64,000 bases of DNA from DAOTVY01 sp041082245 (GTDB lineage Bacteria; Chloroflexota; Chloroflexia; DTKN01), in assembly GCA_041082245.1 (NCBI GenBank), contig JBDOIE010000034.1, positions 14,008 to 78,007 on the forward strand, read 5' to 3'. This document shows, piece by piece, positions 47,432 through 55,633 of this stretch; position 1 is the first letter of the stretch; each line of letters begins with the position of its first letter. The translations under genes and the position numbers were made by a program. The notes below the pieces were generated by a model, which saw only the letters and a list, made by a program, of their open reading frames with translations, was not told where the DNA came from and ran no database searches.

Positions 47432-48577
47432 TTACCTCCCCTTGAGCAGGGCGCGGGCGATGACCAGCCGCTGGATCTGGTTCGTGCCCTCGTAGATCTG
47501 CAGCAGCTTGGCATCCCGCATCAGTTTTTCGACCGGATAGTCCCGCATGTAGCCGTAGCCACCAAAAATCTGCACGGCATCTGTCGTGCAACGCATCGCG
47601 GCATCGCTCGCAAAACACTTGGCGATGGCCGATTCTTTGCTGTTGGGAAGCCCATGGTCTGCAAGCCACGCCGCCTGCCAGGTCAGCAGCCGCGAAGCTT
47701 CCACCAGCATGGCCATATCCGCCAGCATGAACTGGATCCCCTGCAGATCCGCGATCGGCTTTCCGAACTGCACCCGCCGTTGCGCGTATTCCGTGGCCAG
47801 CTCGAGCGCACGCCTCGCCACACCTGTAGCCAACGCTGCAACCCCTGCACGCGCATAGTCCAGCGTTTTCAACGCAATCGCAAAGCCGTGGCCTTCTCTC
47901 CCCAGCAGGTTGGCTCTCGGTACCCACACGTCGCGGAACTCGATCTCTGCGGTGTTCGACGCCCGCTGCCCCATCTTGTCCTCGATTTTCGTGATCGCAA
48001 TTCCAGGGGTATCGGCCGGCACCAGGAGCGCGGACATCCCACGGGCACCCCGCTCCGGATCGGTCAGCGCGAACACGGTGTAGAGCGAGGCAATGGCGCC
48101 GTTGGAGATGAAGCATTTACGCCCGTGGATCCGGTAACCGTCGCCATCCGGTACCGCGGTCGTACGCACGTTGCTGGCATCGGACCCCGCCTCGCGCTCG
48201 GTCAGACAGAAGGCCGCCAGTGCCCGGTGCTCGCACAAGGGCCGCAGGAAGGACTGCTTCTGCTCCTCGCTCCCGAACAGCACCAGGGGAGTTGTCGCCA
48301 GGCTGTTCACCATAATGGTCGTGGTGATCCCCGCGCAGGCTGCCCCGAGCTCCTCTGTGACGATGCAGTTGTCCAGCACCCCCTTCCCCCCACCACCGTA
48401 CTCGGCCGGCACGGCCAGGTTGATCAGGCCGGCCTCGTACACGCGCTCGATGAGAAAAGCAGGATGCTCCCCCCGCCGGTCGTACTCGGCCGCGACCGGG
48501 GCGATTTCTTCCTGCGCAAATCGGCGCGCTCGCGCTTGAAGTTCCTTCTGCTCCGGGGTCAGGTCAAACGCGATCAT
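47432..48577 (-). CDS. Acyl-CoA dehydrogenase (first of a tandem pair)
   Basis: This 381-residue paralogue of the downstream gene has AAFCLTEREAGSDASNVRTT, CFISNGAIASLYTVF, FGGYGYMRDYPVEKLMRDAK and the catalytic IYEGTNQIQRLVIARALLKG. AAGGAGG precedes the ATG. A good promoter lies 43 nt upstream, so the unit is read as two dehydrogenases and then the M14-like gene. Confidence 0.93.
   Translation of the reverse strand: MIAFDLTPEQKELQARARRFAQEEIAPVAAEYDRRGEHPAFLIERVYEAGLINLAVPAEYGGGGKGVLDNCIVTEELGAACAGITTTIMVNSLATTPLVLFGSEEQKQSFLRPLCEHRALAAFCLTEREAGSDASNVRTTAVPDGDGYRIHGRKCFISNGAIASLYTVFALTDPERGARGMSALLVPADTPGIAITKIEDKMGQRASNTAEIEFRDVWVPRANLLGREGHGFAIALKTLDYARAGVAALATGVARRALELATEYAQRRVQFGKPIADLQGIQFMLADMAMLVEASRLLTWQAAWLADHGLPNSKESAIAKCFASDAAMRCTTDAVQIFGGYGYMRDYPVEKLMRDAKLLQIYEGTNQIQRLVIARALLKGR
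47469..47515. repeat. 47-bp direct repeat, copy 2
   Basis: Identical to 46320-46366, 1149 bp away, in the same frame of the tandem paralogue. Confidence 0.85.
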
Positions 48578-48619
48578 GTGGTATGCCTCCTTCGAGTGGG
48601 CCTGCCAGGGGATGGGCGG

Positions 48620-48648
48620 ATTATATCACAGGCGGAAACCGAAGGCAA
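48620..48648 (-). promoter_or_regulatory. Promoter for the acyl-CoA dehydrogenase pair
   Basis: On the minus strand, TTGCCT (48643-48648) and TATAAT (48620-48625) are spaced by 17 nt, with TGTGA before the -10. Confidence 0.7.
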
Positions 48649-48655
48649 CCGGGGC

Positions 48656-50644
48656 CTACCACTCGTGGTAAGCATAGAAGCTGTAGAAGGTCTCCTCGCT
48701 CAGCACCTCGCCCGCGCGCTCCACGGTACGCCGATAGGCAACGGTGAGGCCGTCTGCCGAGATGTCTGGCTCCCCGACGACCACTTTCCATCCCGGGGAG
48801 GTACCGAAAAAGCGCGCCGTCTGCCGAGCTTGCTCGAGGTCTGTTTCCACCTGCAGCAACAGGTAATGCCCCGTATTGTTACGAATCTTCAGGTCGGGCC
48901 CACCTTGCATGATCGTGGCATCGAACCCCGGCGGGGCATCCTGTTCGTAGTAGGGGATGCGCCACTGGTGCGCGTGCCGTTCGACGATCTCGAGGCCGGA
49001 GAAGAGCGCCGCCCGATATACCGTGGTCGACACCTGGCACAGGCCTCCTCCCAACCCCAGGACGAGCACTCCCTCCGAGATGATCGGCGCGACCTGATAC
49101 CCTTTCTCCCAGCTGATGGGGGCGAGCGCATCGTTCAGCGAGAAGACCTCCCCCGGGGGAATCAAGCGCCCGTTCAGATCCTGTCCCCCCACGCAGATGT
49201 TGTTCGCGCGTTCCGGCGACGAACCGGCGAACGAAGACGATCCCGATCCGATCTCCTCAACGATGCCTAACTCTAACTGCAGGGGGTCGGGCCGGCCCGG
49301 GAGAATACGGATGGGGAGTTCGAGGGCATCCACCGCTTCCCCGCGCAACCGCCGTTCCCAGGCTTCCAGGAGAAGTACCTGCGCTCCCGCCCGCTCGAGT
49401 TCCCTTCCATCCTCGGGCAGGTGAAATTCCACCGCACGATCCCCTTCGACCACGAGCCGACCGTCCTGCGCCGGCCGGTCGACCTCCGCCGCCAGCCGCT
49501 GGACGGTCTCGCGAAGTGCCGCAGGATCCACGCGAAGGGTCACGCCCTGGGGCGTGCGGGCAAGGGCGACCCAATGGGCGAGCTCGGGAGGTCCGAGGGT
49601 GCGCGTGAACTCACCCGCGCGCACCAACAGTGGCTGGCCGACTCGCTCCAGTTGCTGGAGAACCAGCGCGATCTCGCCCGGCGTGAGCGCTGCCGTTTCC
49701 GTGACCACCGCGACTGGCACGGTCAACGTCTCATTCCCACCGGAATGGGCCGCGGAACGGAGCACCGCTTCGAGCACCGGGCGGGTCCGGTCGCGCGCCA
49801 CGTGATACCCGTCCTGCCCCGGGTAGACCGACCAGCGCTTCCCGTCCCAGGCCACAGCCGGTGGGATCGCGGGTCGCTCGACCGCCGCCGCCACTGTGTC
49901 GAGGGCACGGTCGACGCGTGCCGGATCGACGCGCACGACGAGCGGCACATCTTTCCCCCATAGACCTACCTGCACCGGCTCGATCCACGTTTGCCAAACC
50001 CCTCCCCTTCTCCCGACCGCCATCGCCTCCTCCAGGCTGCGCATGGCATCGAGCATCAAGCCCGCCTCCTGCGCGGAAAGGACGACCGATCGCGCACCCC
50101 ACTTCAACTCGATCGGCGCCTCGACACGTTGTCGCACCAAAGCCTCCACCAGCAGTGTCCCTTCCCGCGGGGTCATCCCGCCGACATCGATCCCCGCGAT
50201 CGAGACGCCCGGAAACAGGCGCCCCTCGTACCGACGTGCATAAGCACGGCCCAGAAGCCACAGGGACAGGAGAACTACCACGAGCAACGCAGCCGCGATG
50301 AGCCGCGCATTCCTCAAAGCCGCGCCCGCCACACCGCCCCTGGGAAGGGCCAGAGTCCCGCTGGAAAGCCGACCCGCGCTCTCGTCCCCGACCCATTCCC
50401 GGCGCAGGAGAGCTTCCTGAGAAGCCGCGATCCGTGCGATCTCGGGATCGGATGTCAGCTCGCCCAGCAGCGCCCACAGGCGCGGAGAAGATCCATCCAG
50501 GGCCAGGGCCTGTAGCAGGTAGCGCTCCGCTTCTCTGTACTCCCCGTGACGGGCCTTTCTCCGAGCGGCATCGCACAGCTCCGCAAGGACGAGGCCGGTC
50601 ATCGTGGCCCGCATCTGCGCGCGCTGGTGCTCCGGTTCCGCCAC
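48656..50644 (-). CDS. VanW family membrane-anchored protein with peptidoglycan-binding-like repeats
   Basis: This 662-residue protein has an N-terminal soluble helical segment (TPR-like, LCDAARRKARHGEYREAERY then LLQALALDGSS). One membrane helix (~RLIAAALLVVVLLSLWLLG) follows. Two extracellular PG_binding_4-like domains come next (SIAGIDVGGMTPREG is the entry motif), then the VanW domain (AGSSPERANNICVGGQDLNG, GLGGGLCQVSTTVYRA, HAHQWRIPYYEQDAPPG). VanW proteins accompany some glycopeptide resistance loci but are widespread, with unknown function at the wall. I chose the GTG at 50644 because a good promoter has its -10 over the first upstream ATG. Confidence 0.8.
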   Translation of the reverse strand: MAEPEHQRAQMRATMTGLVLAELCDAARRKARHGEYREAERYLLQALALDGSSPRLWALLGELTSDPEIARIAASQEALLRREWVGDESAGRLSSGTLALPRGGVAGAALRNARLIAAALLVVVLLSLWLLGRAYARRYEGRLFPGVSIAGIDVGGMTPREGTLLVEALVRQRVEAPIELKWGARSVVLSAQEAGLMLDAMRSLEEAMAVGRRGGVWQTWIEPVQVGLWGKDVPLVVRVDPARVDRALDTVAAAVERPAIPPAVAWDGKRWSVYPGQDGYHVARDRTRPVLEAVLRSAAHSGGNETLTVPVAVVTETAALTPGEIALVLQQLERVGQPLLVRAGEFTRTLGPPELAHWVALARTPQGVTLRVDPAALRETVQRLAAEVDRPAQDGRLVVEGDRAVEFHLPEDGRELERAGAQVLLLEAWERRLRGEAVDALELPIRILPGRPDPLQLELGIVEEIGSGSSSFAGSSPERANNICVGGQDLNGRLIPPGEVFSLNDALAPISWEKGYQVAPIISEGVLVLGLGGGLCQVSTTVYRAALFSGLEIVERHAHQWRIPYYEQDAPPGFDATIMQGGPDLKIRNNTGHYLLLQVETDLEQARQTARFFGTSPGWKVVVGEPDISADGLTVAYRRTVERAGEVLSEETFYSFYAYHEW

Positions 50645-50681
50645 GCCTCCCCCTTTCGGAACCTTCCAGGGATTCAGCGTT

Positions 50682-50711
50682 ATCATAACACGCAGTCCGT
50701 CGCACTGTCAA
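50682..50711 (-). promoter_or_regulatory. Promoter for the VanW gene
   Basis: On the minus strand, TTGACA (50706-50711) and TATGAT (50682-50687) are spaced by 18 nt. The spacer shares CGACGGACTG with rRNA promoter P1. Confidence 0.65.
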
Positions 50712-51170
50712 CCAGCGCTTCCCCAATTTCCAACAAAGCGAAAACAAGCCCGTGATCATTTCAGACCCGCGAGCGTAGCCGCCATCCTTTGGGCTTCGAA
50801 AGCCCTTACTGGCCCAGATCGGAAACCCATGGTGCGGGGCCAAATCGCTGTGCTCGGCTCGCTACCATGGGACAGTTCGTTGGAAACTGGGGGCGCTCCT
50901 AAAGCTCAGACACGAGTTGGCACCGATAGCTTCTGCTCGACCCTTACCATTTCCCCCATTCTCTCGCCGCTCAGCGGCGGCAAATGGGCGGGGGAACAGA
51001 GCTTTGGGGGAAGCGGCGCCCTCTGCCGAAATCCCTTCCCTTTTCGCTGCCCCTGGATCGCACGAAGGCAGGAGGAGAGAGGGAGGGAAGCAGTGACCGG
51101 GGCACACGCGTAGGGCAGAAGGGCGACGTCCATGATGACGCCGTGTCCAACTTTTTCAGCTTCGGGCCGC
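50712..51170. other. Gene-free stretch between vanW and resB
   Basis: No supported gene. It contains a small hairpin GGGCTT-CGA-AAGCCC (50791-50805) and an 8-bp inverted repeat CCCATGGT (50826-50833) / ACCATGGG (50864-50871). Neither is followed by a T-run. Confidence 0.4.
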
Positions 51171-51199
51171 TTGACGGTGGAGAAGCGGTGTACTATGAT
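51171..51199 (+). promoter_or_regulatory. Promoter for the resB-ccsA-AmmeMemoRadiSam operon
   Basis: TTGACG (51171-51176) and TATGAT (51194-51199) are spaced by 17 nt. The first start codon is about 40 nt downstream. No second promoter is obvious before 56296. Confidence 0.6.
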
Positions 51200-51240
51200 G
51201 GAACTGTCCCCAGGCACGGAAGAAGCGTGCTCGGGACAGG

Positions 51241-52494
51241 ATGCCGGCGATGGTCCGGGAGATGCGACCACAGCAGATCGCCAGGAGGTGCTGGAACTTC
51301 CTTGCGTCGCGCCGACTGTCCGTGTTCCTGTTCCTGGGTGCAGTCGCGCTGCTGTTGCTGGGCATCTTCGTGCCTCAGCCAGCTCCGCCCCCACTCCCGG
51401 GCGGCGGGATAGCCCAGACGGAGCTCGCTCCATCCAGAGATTCCCGTTTCCTCCACTGGGTGGGTGCTGCACGAGCCGCCGCCCTCCAGGGCGTCGCGGC
51501 GGCACTCCTTCTGAACGGATTCGTGTGTACGGTCGATCGTGCCGGGCGGGTGTGGCGCACGGTCACACGTGCCGTTCCCAGGCGGCTCCCGGATGAGGCC
51601 TACGAGCGCGCTCCGGCGCGCCTGGGGGGCGTACACCCCGAGCGCTTGCCACATCTCTTCCGGGGCCTGCACAACGTCGGAAGTTCTCCCGAGGGAGCCA
51701 GGTTCTTCTACGGCGAACGAGGACGCTGGACACCTCTGGGGACACTGTTCACCCACCTTGGCCTGCTTTTCCTCCTGGCAGCTGCGATCGCTCACGGCAC
51801 CACCAGCAGCAGCACACACGTGGTGCTGGAGCCAGGTTCCCCGACGGCTCTCCCCACCCGATCCAAGTGCCTCCTTACGCTCACGGGGATGGCCGGAGAT
51901 AGCCCGGGTGAAGGGGTACGGATCGAGGTCGACTCGGGCAACCGGCTCGGGCGTCTCCTGCTTACGCCGGCTCGTTCGAGGAGCGCCTGTGGCGTGCGGC
52001 TTTACGTTTCCACCTACGGGCTGGCGTGGCAGGCCACAGCGGCTTCTGCACAAGGACTCGAGCTACCGGTCCACTATCCGGAAGCCGCCGAGTGGCTTCA
52101 CTTCACCGAAGGACAGACCGCGGGGACGTTTGCCCTTCCCGCACAGGGGATCACGGGCACGGTGATCCCCTCGCCGGACGCGCTGAGCGGGCGGCCGGCC
52201 GAGCCGCTCCGCCTCCGGCTGGAGCGCGCGGGCGGGGCAGTGCTCTTCGACAGCACCGTTGAGCCTAGCGGAGAGCGAGAAGTGGGGGGAATCCGCCTGG
52301 CCTGGCAGACTGGCGTGTTCGTTCAGCTAAAGGCCGTCACGGACCCCGGTTTCCCGTGGCTCGTCGCGGGAGGCGGCAGCCTTGTGCTCGGCGCATGCCT
52401 CGTGCTCTGGTGGCGACCGAGGCGCGTCTGGGCACGGTGGACACCGGATGGCGTGCTCGCTGTGCGGACGGACCGCGGTCCGCTCCCGCAATGA
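51241..52494 (+). CDS. ResB/Ccs1 family cytochrome c biogenesis protein
   Basis: This 417-residue protein is one half of System II c-type cytochrome maturation. With CcsA it delivers and attaches heme to CXXCH motifs outside the membrane. Membrane segments lie near residues 25-45, 75-95 and 165-180. A large extracytoplasmic domain (~185-375) then precedes a last helix (VAGGGSLVLGACLVLWW). WNFLASRRLSVFLFL at the start and the FTHLGLLFLLAAAIAHG helix are family-like. The ATG at 51241 has a weak ribosome site; the in-frame ATG at 51250 is an alternative. The stop overlaps the ccsA start. It begins the operon that ends with three AmmeMemoRadiSam genes. Confidence 0.78.
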   Translation: MPAMVREMRPQQIARRCWNFLASRRLSVFLFLGAVALLLLGIFVPQPAPPPLPGGGIAQTELAPSRDSRFLHWVGAARAAALQGVAAALLLNGFVCTVDRAGRVWRTVTRAVPRRLPDEAYERAPARLGGVHPERLPHLFRGLHNVGSSPEGARFFYGERGRWTPLGTLFTHLGLLFLLAAAIAHGTTSSSTHVVLEPGSPTALPTRSKCLLTLTGMAGDSPGEGVRIEVDSGNRLGRLLLTPARSRSACGVRLYVSTYGLAWQATAASAQGLELPVHYPEAAEWLHFTEGQTAGTFALPAQGITGTVIPSPDALSGRPAEPLRLRLERAGGAVLFDSTVEPSGEREVGGIRLAWQTGVFVQLKAVTDPGFPWLVAGGGSLVLGACLVLWWRPRRVWARWTPDGVLAVRTDRGPLPQ

Positions 52495-53351
52495 GGGAAT
52501 CGAGCAGGATGGAGCAGCTTCTGGACGACACATCCCTGGCCACCGCGGCAGCGCTACTGCTCGCAGCCGGCACCATCGTGGCCTCGTTGCAGTTGCTCCG
52601 GAGCCGCGCTGGGGAGAACCCGAGGGCAAACCCGGATGGGCCACAGTGGTTGCTCGGAGCCGGCGGGTACCTCCTGTTGCTTGCGCTCGCAGCGCGAGGT
52701 CTTACGATCCGCGGTTGGCCGCTCGCGCGGCGCTACGAGATCCTGCTTTTGAGCGCGGCTTCGCTGGCACTGTTCTACGCTTTCGGCTTTCACGGGGAAC
52801 ACAGCGCCCTCGCGGGCGTCTGTGCTGGGCTCGTGGCCACGCCGATGCTTGTGCTGAACCTGCTCTTCACGCCGAGTGGGGTGCGCGAGCCGCAGCCGCT
52901 GCCCCCGCTGCTGGGGGGCACCTGGTTCCCGGTGCACGTGCTCGCAACCGTTGTCAGCTATGGGGGGCTCCTCCTTGCCGGGAGCGCGGGGATCCTCGGG
53001 CTTGTATCGGGGGGTTCCGCAGAATCGTCCGGTATTCCGAGGCAGCTGGACGAGGTGGCGTACATCGGCCTCTCCTGGGGATATCCGTGGTTGACGCTCG
53101 GGATGATCGCCGGGGCGGTCTGGAGCTGGGAATCCTGGGGAGTGTTCTGGAGCTGGAACAGCAAGGAAGTCCTGTCCCTTTCCACGTGGGCGCTCTGCGC
53201 CCTCGCGTTCCACACGCGCCGCCTCAAAGGCTGGCGGGGCCGGCCGCATCGCGTCGTCCTGGGACTGGTCCTGCTCGTACTCCTCCTTACGCTGCTGGTC
53301 TCTCAGCGCCTGGCGCAGCAGGCCGTGCCCGGGATCGAGTATGTATTCTGA
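52491..53351 (+). CDS. CcsA-type cytochrome c biogenesis heme-handling protein
   Basis: This 286-residue protein has eight hydrophobic helices. Its tryptophan-rich heme loop reads WESWGVFWSWNSKEVLSLST, against the usual WGxYWxWDPKE pattern. Asp is replaced by Asn and Pro by Ser. External histidines expected to ligate heme are visible in VHVLATVVSYGG and LAFHTRRLKG. It works with ResB in System II heme export and attachment. The ATG at 52491 overlaps the resB stop (ATGA). An ATG at 52509, with GAGGG upstream, is an alternative start. An AmrS-type gene follows after 30 nt. Confidence 0.82.
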   Translation: MRESSRMEQLLDDTSLATAAALLLAAGTIVASLQLLRSRAGENPRANPDGPQWLLGAGGYLLLLALAARGLTIRGWPLARRYEILLLSAASLALFYAFGFHGEHSALAGVCAGLVATPMLVLNLLFTPSGVREPQPLPPLLGGTWFPVHVLATVVSYGGLLLAGSAGILGLVSGGSAESSGIPRQLDEVAYIGLSWGYPWLTLGMIAGAVWSWESWGVFWSWNSKEVLSLSTWALCALAFHTRRLKGWRGRPHRVVLGLVLLVLLLTLLVSQRLAQQAVPGIEYVF

Positions 53352-53381
53352 GCGGGCGGGCCGCCCCGCAGGAGGTCAGCG

Positions 53382-54599
53382 ATGCGTCGGTTGACGCGGC
53401 GTGAGTTCCTCAAGGGTGGGGTGCTCCTGGGACTGGGCGCGCTCGGAGTGGCTACCGTCTGGAGGAACTGGCGCCTCACAGGAGCGGTCCGTACGACGGA
53501 GCACCTTCCCTTCTATGCCCGACCAGCGCGCTACTTCGTGCCAGTGAGCGGAGGCGCCCGTTGTGGGGACTGCCACAGCGCGCCTGCGCCCGACCATCCC
53601 AGTTACTGCCACACCGAGCATTCGCAGACATATGTCAAGTGCAGGTTGTGCCCAAAGGGGTGTCTGATCTCCGACGGCAAGCGCGGGGACTGCCGCGTGC
53701 GGGAGAACCGCGGGGGCACCCTGTACACGATGGCCTACGGCAATCCGTGCGCACTCGGGGTCGATCCGATCGAGAAGAAGCCGTTCTACCATTTCCTCCC
53801 CGGCACGACCGCCTTTTCCCTGTCTACGGCAGGCTGCAACCTGCACTGTCTCTACTGCCAGAACTGGCAAATCTCCCAGACCACTCCGGAGCGCACCGAC
53901 TTCATCCGGTTGCTGCCGGAGGATGTGGTTGCCGCCACGAAGCAAGCCGGAAGCCCCACGATCGCGTACACCTATGCGGAGCCGACGGTCTTCTTCGAGT
54001 ACATGGTCGATATCGCGCGGCTCGCGCGTGCGCAGGGGCTGCGGAGCGTGGTCATCAGCGCCGGGTACATGAATCCGGAGCCGCTCGCAGAACTGTGCGC
54101 CCTGGTGGACGCGATCAAGATCGACCTGAAAGGGATCAACGAGGCCTTCTACCGGGATGTCTGCTCCGCCACTCTGGGCCCGGTACTGGACACGATCCGC
54201 CGGATCGCGCGGAGCGGCGTGCACCTGGAGATCGTCAACCTGGTGGTGCCAGGACGGAACGATGCGCCGGAGGATATGCGGAAACTGGCGCGCTGGGTGC
54301 TGACGGAGGTGGGACCGGATGTCCCGCTCCATTTCACACGCTTCTATCCCCAGTACCGGTTGCTCGACGTTCCGCCGACACCGGTGGAGACCCTGGAACA
54401 GGCGCGCACGATCGCCCTCGAAGAAGGCCTGCGTTATGTCTACGTCGGTAATGTGCCCGGCCACCCGGGGAACCATACCTACTGTCCCGGCTGCGGGCAG
54501 GTGGTGATCCGGCGCAGCGGGTTCAGCGTACTCGAGATGGCACTACAGGACGGACATTGCTCCTATTGCGGGCGTGCGATCCCCGGGGTGTGGCGCTGA
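53382..54599 (+). CDS. AmmeMemoRadiSam system radical SAM enzyme, exported form with CXXCH motif
   Basis: This 405-residue radical SAM protein of the AmrS type has the 4Fe-4S/SAM motif CNLHCLYC (Cys152, 156, 159) and the upstream CRLCPKGC...GDCRVREN block (Cys87, 90, 94, 104) typical of this family. A late zinc ribbon CPGC...CSYC is present. Unlike cytoplasmic members it starts with a twin-arginine signal (TRREFLKGG, residues 5-13, then a hydrophobic stretch). There is no clear cleavage site, so it may stay anchored. Residues 61-65 read CGDCH, a c-type heme attachment motif, with further Cys76 and several His. AGGAGGT lies before the ATG. Reaction and target are unknown. Confidence 0.88.
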   Translation: MRRLTRREFLKGGVLLGLGALGVATVWRNWRLTGAVRTTEHLPFYARPARYFVPVSGGARCGDCHSAPAPDHPSYCHTEHSQTYVKCRLCPKGCLISDGKRGDCRVRENRGGTLYTMAYGNPCALGVDPIEKKPFYHFLPGTTAFSLSTAGCNLHCLYCQNWQISQTTPERTDFIRLLPEDVVAATKQAGSPTIAYTYAEPTVFFEYMVDIARLARAQGLRSVVISAGYMNPEPLAELCALVDAIKIDLKGINEAFYRDVCSATLGPVLDTIRRIARSGVHLEIVNLVVPGRNDAPEDMRKLARWVLTEVGPDVPLHFTRFYPQYRLLDVPPTPVETLEQARTIALEEGLRYVYVGNVPGHPGNHTYCPGCGQVVIRRSGFSVLEMALQDGHCSYCGRAIPGVWR

Positions 54600-54648
54600 C
54601 GGCCGCGACGCAAGGCGCCCCAGGGACTCGGTGAGCGGAGGAGAAGCA

Positions 54649-55596
54649 ATGCCACAGATGAGAATGGTTGTGCTCTTGTGTGTCGGAGCCATCCTGCTGG
54701 GGGCGTGTAGGCCCACTGGCTCGCCGACCGCCGCGCCCACAACGGTCTCGACCCGGGTGCGTCCGCCTGCTGTCGCGGGTATGTTTTATCCGGCGGATCC
54801 CCAGGAATTGGCAGCCATGGTGGACGGATTTCTATCCGCCTGGTCCGCTACGCCCGGGCGTCCGCTTGCCCTGGTCGTTCCCCACGCGGGCTACCCGTAT
54901 TCCGGCCGGACCGCCGCGGCCGCTTACGCCGAGCTCCGCGGACAACACTACGAGGCAGTCATCCTGGTCGGCCAGAACCACTTCCTGGCCGATTTCGACG
55001 GGGTCGACATCTATGCGCAGGGGTCGTTCGCGACGCCGCTCGGTGAGGTGCCCGTACACACGGAACTCGCGCAGGCGATCCTGCGCGCACAGCCCGCGTT
55101 CACCGACAATCCTGCGTTCCAGGCTCAAGAGCACGCGCTCGAGGTGCAGCTGCCCTTCCTGCAGCGGGTGCTTCCGGGCACACCGATCGTTCCCATCCTG
55201 ATCGGACGGCCTACCCCACAAAACCTGGAGCGCCTCGAGGAGGCGTTGGTGCGGACCCTCAGGGGACGCGAAGTGGTGCTCATCGCGAGTTCGGACCTGT
55301 CCCACTATCCTGCCTACCAGGATGCAGTCCGCGTGGACCACGCGGTGCTGGAGGCGATCGTTTCGCTGGACGCGCAGCGCCTCCAGGATACGATCGCGCG
55401 CCAGATGGCCCAGGGAGTGCCCAACCTGTACACGCCCTGTTGCAGCGAGGGAGCGGTCATTGTCGTGCTGGAGGTTGCCCGGCAACTGGGCGCCGATCGC
55501 GCGCAACTGCTCGACTATACAAACTCGGGTGACGTCCCCGGTGGAGATCGCGATCGGGTTGTCGGGTACGGGGCGGTAAAGATCTGGAAGCAGTAG
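54649..55596 (+). CDS. AmmeMemoRadiSam system protein B (Memo family), lipoprotein
   Basis: This 315-residue Memo-family protein is related to non-haem iron dioxygenases. The metal-site residues expected from the family are visible: PHAGYPYSG (His79), GQNHF (His111), QEHALEVQLPFLQ, SSDLSHY and a TPCCSEG cysteine pair (264-265). It carries a lipoprotein signal (RMVVLLCVGAILLGAC, lipid-modified Cys20) and a Ser/Thr/Pro linker, so it is outside the cytoplasmic membrane. GGAGGAG precedes the ATG. It is the fourth gene of the operon, 49 nt after the radical SAM gene. Confidence 0.9.
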   Translation: MPQMRMVVLLCVGAILLGACRPTGSPTAAPTTVSTRVRPPAVAGMFYPADPQELAAMVDGFLSAWSATPGRPLALVVPHAGYPYSGRTAAAAYAELRGQHYEAVILVGQNHFLADFDGVDIYAQGSFATPLGEVPVHTELAQAILRAQPAFTDNPAFQAQEHALEVQLPFLQRVLPGTPIVPILIGRPTPQNLERLEEALVRTLRGREVVLIASSDLSHYPAYQDAVRVDHAVLEAIVSLDAQRLQDTIARQMAQGVPNLYTPCCSEGAVIVVLEVARQLGADRAQLLDYTNSGDVPGGDRDRVVGYGAVKIWKQ

Positions 55597-55633
55597 ATCT
55601 TCAGGCTTGCGGCCCGAGGAAAAGGAGGTAGTG

